Positions 59,263-64,000 of a stretch of 64,000 nt of DNA are shown one piece after another. The DNA lies in contig MNCI01011056.1 in assembly GCA_015680685.1 (NCBI GenBank), positions 292,814 through 356,813 of the forward strand, written 5' to 3'. Numbering within the stretch: the stretch's first letter is position 1; each line of letters starts with the position of its first letter. A program made the translations under genes and the position numbers. This DNA is from Gnetum montanum. Lineage: Eukaryota; Streptophyta; Gnetopsida; Gnetales; Gnetaceae. The notes under the pieces are model-generated. The model saw only the letters and a program-made list of their open reading frames with translations. It searched no databases and was not told the origin of the DNA.

Positions 59263-60283
59263 GAATGTTATGGAAGTGTCTAGTCCTGTTGGATGAAATA
59301 GAAGATCTGTGAATTCCTAAGTTTTTCCCAGAAGAATGTGCATCAACTTTCATAAAATATACTGACTGAAATTCAACATTTCCTCTCAGGATGACCTATT
59401 TCCTCTTTTAAATTCTTTCTTCTTTAGGAACGTAAATCTAGGAACACTTTCTTACTCCATGCACTCTTTTTGTAATTACTACCATGTACATTGCTGCCTC
59501 ATGCTAGGAGTTAGAAATCCTTTCATTTACAATATATTTCATTTAATTGATATCACATAAAGCATCTCCTTGATATTTTTGAGATAATAAGTCTACTTCA
59601 TCAATGGATCAAAATGTGACAACAGTTACCCATGCTTAAAGGTAGGTGGCTTCTTAGAAATCATAAAAATGAATGTGTGCAATTAATAAACTACTTTCTT
59701 AAACTACATTGCTAAGTGTTGATGCTTCTTATAGAAGTGGTAGTTTCAGGGTTGTTAGTTTTAGGATAATGCAATGCAATCTTATTACTTGTTGAGCCAA
59801 GTAATGCTTCAATGATGTAACTTATCCTAGATATAGTCTCATTCATACATAAAATGCAATGTTGATCATTTGTAAGTGGTCTCCAAGTTTTGATGTTAAA
59901 TCTAAAGAGTACTCTAAAATTCTATGTTTTGTCAAGATATTTAATCTTCTTTGGATTTTTCAAAAAGTTGAGCAGTAAATTTGTTAGGGTTCTTAGTCCT
60001 ATTAAGCATATGGAATCTATTTCCACATCATTTGATTCTTATAAATACTTTTTTTTTTAAGTTGAAATAATCTTCTTAACTGTGAAAAGAAATTGATATT
60101 GCAACCAAACAAAACTTATATTCAACCAATTACATATTATAATCTCTTCAATTTTTTTAACTTTTGTCATTGTGAATGATATTTGTTTAATGCTTATCAT
60201 TTCTTTGCCTAAAAAATGATGGTAAGGAAAAATAAAAAACATATTGAAGTTAAGGATAGAAAAAACATTGTGAGCTTGAAGAC
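59263..60283. other. Intergenic or intronic AT-rich DNA
   Basis: No coding block, splice-bounded exon or repeat could be supported. If the NPF fragment were part of a real gene, its preceding exon should lie here or further upstream, and none is seen. Confidence 0.4.
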
Positions 60284-60615
60284 ATGAAAACAGTAGTGGG
60301 GATGCAGGAATTCTTCTATGATGAAATGCCTGACAAGATCAAGAGCCTGGAAATTTCCATCTATTTGAGTGTGCTGGGCATTGGCAGCATTCTGAGTGGG
60401 GTCATTATTTCTCTGGTTAAAAAATTAAGCTGCCATAACCCAAAAAGCAGTTGCTGGATCTCAGATAATTTGAATAATGGGCATTTGAATTATTTTTACG
60501 GTTCTTGGCTGTTTTGAGTGCCTTGAATCTTCTCATTTATCAGCTTTTGGCAAGGAAATACGAATATCTAAGTGTTTTAGACGACAGCGCCTACCAGGAA
60601 GCATCTGAACCTTGA
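60284..60615 (+). pseudogene. NPF (NRT1/PTR family) transporter, C-terminal exon fragment
   Basis: VVGMQEFFYDEMPDKIKSLE, then ISIYLSVLGIGSILSGVIIS, ISDNLNNGHLNYFY, and in the next frame FLAVLSALNLLIYQLLARKY with EYLSVLDDSA before TGA. These are the last two or three membrane helices of proton-coupled nitrate/peptide transporters (consensus GxQEFFYDxxPD, LSVxGxGxxLS, DNLNxxHLDYFYWLL). A one-base deletion near 60,500 (YFYW to YFYG) shifts the frame and stops it at TGA. The sequence before VVGM is not transporter-like, so the first ten or so transmembrane helices are missing. An AATAAA-like signal lies near 61,095. Confidence 0.85.
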
Positions 60616-63150
60616 TTTCTGCTAAACACACCACAGCACAAATTGATCATAAGTTTGTTAATTTTTTATACAAAAGGAAGATGGGGACGAGGTTTATGGC
60701 AGAAGAAACAACTGGGCTTATGGTTTTATATTGCAGACACAATATCCAATTTCAGGAATGGCCTGTACAGTAATAATGGAAATGACTGTTTCAGGACACG
60801 GATGAGAAGGATTAAATTTTTTAGCACAGCTTGTTTCGTAGAATATCTTCAATGTATAGAACCTCCATACTTTGAATAATTCTGTGACCACCACCGTCAA
60901 GCAGCATATGCTATTACCACCGATGTATTTGAAATGTGAGAGCAGATTTAACTCAACTACCCATTTCAGTTTCAGCGTTTTATTTTCTAAAACTGAGAAC
61001 CCAAAATCTGCTTCCCTGTTTCATGGACAACATTGTTTTGTATGTTAACTATTTCCTGTTTGGAATTATTAAATTTGCCGAGGTTTCTTTCTAAATAAAA
61101 GGAAAAAGAGCTAGTTAATAGCATCTTGAACCATGCATCTCCCATGCTATGCCCAACCTAAAGCAACATTCATCATCTAGCTCAAGAAAATCTTTCAACT
61201 CAAGAATTATGCCCACATTTCAAATTGATAAAAAACCACCTCACTATTAGCCACCAAAATCATTGGAACTACCGTCTTTTGAACTTGAATATGAGAAATA
61301 AGCACATTACCGTCATTTCAAATGATAATAAATAATAAATAATTTCTAAATATTGAGAGGAGCTATGGTGTAAAAACTAACATGTAATTTTAGGGGATAG
61401 GTGCCACCCAACTTGGAATTTCAAAAATATTTTAAAGTCAAAATATCATCTAATTCTTTTTCAATATACTTAATATAACTATATTTAAAAAATACTTGTA
61501 ACATATTTATTAAATTAAATGTTTTATTTCTAAACATTTGGTTATTTAATTGAAAATGTTAAAACACATCTTATATAATTTAATTAATTATGTAATAGGT
61601 TAAATTGAACAACTACATGAAATTGAATAATTATATTGAAAACATATAATGTGAATTTAATTGAATAACTACATTTATAAAATATTTTAACATGTGTTTA
61701 AAAATGTAAAATTGAAATTCTTAAAATGTAATGCAATATGTAATCATTTTAAGCTATGCACAATTGAGGTAAAAAGAAGCAACTCAAGTTATCTTACATG
61801 ATAGTGTATCATTTGACTTTTTACATACCTACTTTCCATAATTTTATAAATATAAATTAGGTTGCTACTTAGAAAACATACAAATTATGTTATTACAAAT
61901 TCATTGACCTTAACATTACATGTTTTAAAACTTTCATGTTTTTCTAAAATTCCCCTAATTAAAATTTTAAGATAAAATATGCTTAATATATGAGATGATG
62001 CAAAAAGTTTCAAATTACACAGTTATGATTAGGATTTATAAAAAAAATTTAACACCATGAATAGTATTTTCTTTAACATTCCTTATTATCATTGAAACAT
62101 ATTTTATCTCATGATTAATAGTATTTTATTCCTTTCGCTATGCTTTGATTTTAATTTGGTATATTATGTTATTTCTTTTGCTATGCCATTAATATTTTGT
62201 TTATGATACTTATGAGCATATAGTGCAACAAACAACTATGGTTGAGTGAACAAGTTGGTTTTCTATGCTTCCTTACCATAAATCCAAATAGGTTTTTTAA
62301 TGTTGTTAATTCAAATTTGATAAGATACTATATGAATCTTTTCCAAAGCTTTATAATATGACTTGTAAGCTTAATCCTTCTATAATTTGCACATCTTCTT
62401 TGTTCTTGAAAATGCAAACTCTAATTTTCAAGTATTTCTTCACCCTTCAAAATTTGTTAAGCAATTATGTTAGCTATGTATATCTTCTAATCCTTTCTAA
62501 GATTCTAGAAATATAGTTGGGGCAAAGCAAACAAGAACACAACATGTCAACACTATTGATCAAGACCTATCCTAATGGTCATAAGAACCCTTGGTACATC
62601 CCTTTCCTAAGCAGGAGGTACCCCATTCAAGATTCTGAAGTTGACACCTTAAAGTATAGGCCCACAAAACCTTCTATAAGTTTGGTAACAATAGCTTCCC
62701 CAATTATAAGGGAAGATCCAACTCCTTCCTCAATATATGTCTAGTTGATGAAAGTAAAGAAAAAATGGGTGAATGAGCTTGTGTCATGTATTCATTCCAT
62801 AATTAAGATTCCATATCGAAGCCATTTGGCAATCTTGCAACATTATTACATCTATAAATTCACTCATCCACCATTTGGCTCTTACAATGAGCATTCATAG
62901 AGCACATTAAATGGTTTTCCAAGAAACATGACAAACCAAAACACCAAACATACTCAAGGAAAGAAAAAAATAAAAATAAATGATTTGGCATTCAAATCAA
63001 AGAATATGAGCACACGAAAATTATCCTAACTATAGAAAAGAAAATGGAAATAGAAGGACATAATACACAACCAAACTAGGAAAATTTAAAAAAAAGGGTA
63101 GGGGATGAAACAATGTGGAGGAACACTCGTCCTCACAACTAATATACATT
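60616..63150. other. AT-rich intergenic region
   Basis: The left 500 bases may be the 3' UTR of the NPF gene. From about 61,400 to 62,120 the DNA is extremely AT-rich, with TTAAATTAAAT-type runs. A 75-codon plus-strand ORF at 62517-62744 has no recognisable motif and no neighbouring gene structure, so I do not call it a gene. Confidence 0.4.
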
Positions 63151-63159
63151 TATTTAAAA

Positions 63160-63735
63160 ACTTGAAAGAAATTTTTCTTGGACTCATGCTAAAGAACATA
63201 GTTTTTACTCAATTAATTGGGATCATCTTTGCCATCCCATCTATGTAGGAGGCTAGGCTATTTGACATTTACATCACATACATTTAGAATTACTTGAAAA
63301 GCTAATTTGGAAACTCTATACAGGTGAAAAACCATGGTTTAGGTAATGAGAGCCAAACATCTTTATAATAATATTTGGTTTACAATGCTCCTACCATTGT
63401 TAGAGCTAGTCCAACATGGAGAAGCTTTGAAAAATTAAGATCTTGGTTTTTGCTAAATATTAGAGTTCAAGATTAGGTAGGTAATGTAACAAGGTTAATG
63501 CATTCAATCTAAGTTGAGTGAGGCCTATACAAGCCTAGCACCAGGCATCAAAGACTTGATAAAAGAGTCATGATGGCATGATGTTATAATTCCTAAATAA
63601 AAGGTTTTTATGTCAAAATGCTTACATAAGGACTGAGTATTGATAACACATGTGTGCATTGTGGGGATTAGCCAGAAACCATTAATCACTGCAATTTCAG
63701 TTGTCCAACTACCCAATCATTTTGGAACAAGCTTA
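63160..63735 (+). pseudogene. Decayed LINE fragment (RT C-terminus to zf-RVT)
   Basis: Plus-strand reading over several frames gives FSWTHAKEHSFYSINWDHLC and HPIYVGG, LLEKLIWKLYTGEKPWFR, and, near 63,650, DNTCVHCGD (stop) PETINHCNFSCPTTQSFWNK. The last is the zf-RVT finger (C-x-x-C...H-C...C). The order equals the C-terminal third of ORF2 in the LINE at 54-59 kb, but with a different sequence and much more decay. Confidence 0.7.
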
Positions 63736-63864
63736 TATACTTAATAGGTTTATGTTAAATTTGGTGATCCCTACATGATTTAATCACATGAATTCCTCAA
63801 AGCCAGAACAAATGCAAGAGACATAAACATAAAAGACTTATAACAACAACTAATAAAATCAATT

Positions 63865-64000
63865 TTGAATGAGCTATGATATCATATATACAATATCACA
63901 TCTATGATATCATATCCATCACATTGTAGCCTTGCATATATCATCATTGATGTAATGTAGTGGGTCATGTTCATCCTTATAAATACCAACACTTGGTTAC
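63865..64000 (+). repeat. Start of another gypsy LTR (U3 with TATA box), cut by window end
   Basis: Repeated GATATC (TATGATATCATATATACAAT, then ATGATATCATATCC) and TTATAAATACC (63978-63985) reproduce the U3 layout of the B-family LTRs in plus orientation. The exact start is unclear. Confidence 0.6.

Noticed and set aside
62517-62744. 75-codon plus-strand ORF
   Set aside because: Isolated in AT-rich DNA, no recognisable motif, no promoter or splice structure.

Overview
This is nuclear DNA of a seed plant with a large, repeat-swollen genome. The signs are layered Ty3/gypsy retrotransposons, a plant L1-type LINE, spliced plant-type exons, and stop codons that look like C-to-T decay of CAA, CAG, CGA and TGG. 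A gymnosperm such as a conifer would fit the age and decay of the repeats, but the sequence alone does not settle the species. There are no bacterial genes, CRISPR arrays, rRNA or tRNA genes that I can support.

Positions 1 to about 50,600 form a nested block of LTR retrotransposons. Element E (+, RT C-terminus to integrase, about 47.4-50.6 kb) is broken inside its RT by element D (-, 5' LTR 46569-47429, gag, protease). D is broken by element B (-, 11768-43167), whose LTRs are flanked on both outer sides by CTAGT. B is split between gag and protease by element C (+, 18183-39753), a 21.6-kb Tat/Ogre-like element with LTRs of about 2.2 kb and two RNase H domains. To the left, element A (+, window start to 11359) ends in an LTR of the same family as B, and a fourth kind of insert (about 6.69-10.59 kb) interrupts its 3' region. 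A, B, D and E belong to one gypsy family with a decayed tRNA-Asp-type primer site and a long conserved non-coding stretch after the integrase.

Element C carries the most unusual content. Between protease and RT lies what looks like a 7.9-kb intron with in-frame ends. Inside it, on the opposite strand, is a multi-exon gene relic with its own TATA box, consensus splice sites, several phase-matched junctions, and a central exon triplicated in tandem (unit about 790 bp). Two short-repeat families, a GCATAGC palindrome family and an ACCTTAAACTAGCA family, have spread through the non-coding parts of C.

From about 51.9 kb the composition changes to GC- and CpG-richer, low-copy DNA holding pieces of ordinary plant genes: a GT47 exostosin-type glycosyltransferase (-), a possible two-exon secreted peptide (+), a fragment resembling RlmN-type radical-SAM RNA methyltransferase (-), and the C-terminal exon of an NPF (NRT1/PTR) transporter (+). 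A nearly intact L1-type LINE (53979-59051, with a 732-base N gap) sits inside the RlmN-like fragment with a 17-bp target duplication. The right end (61-64 kb) is AT-rich with a decayed LINE fragment and the start of another gypsy LTR.
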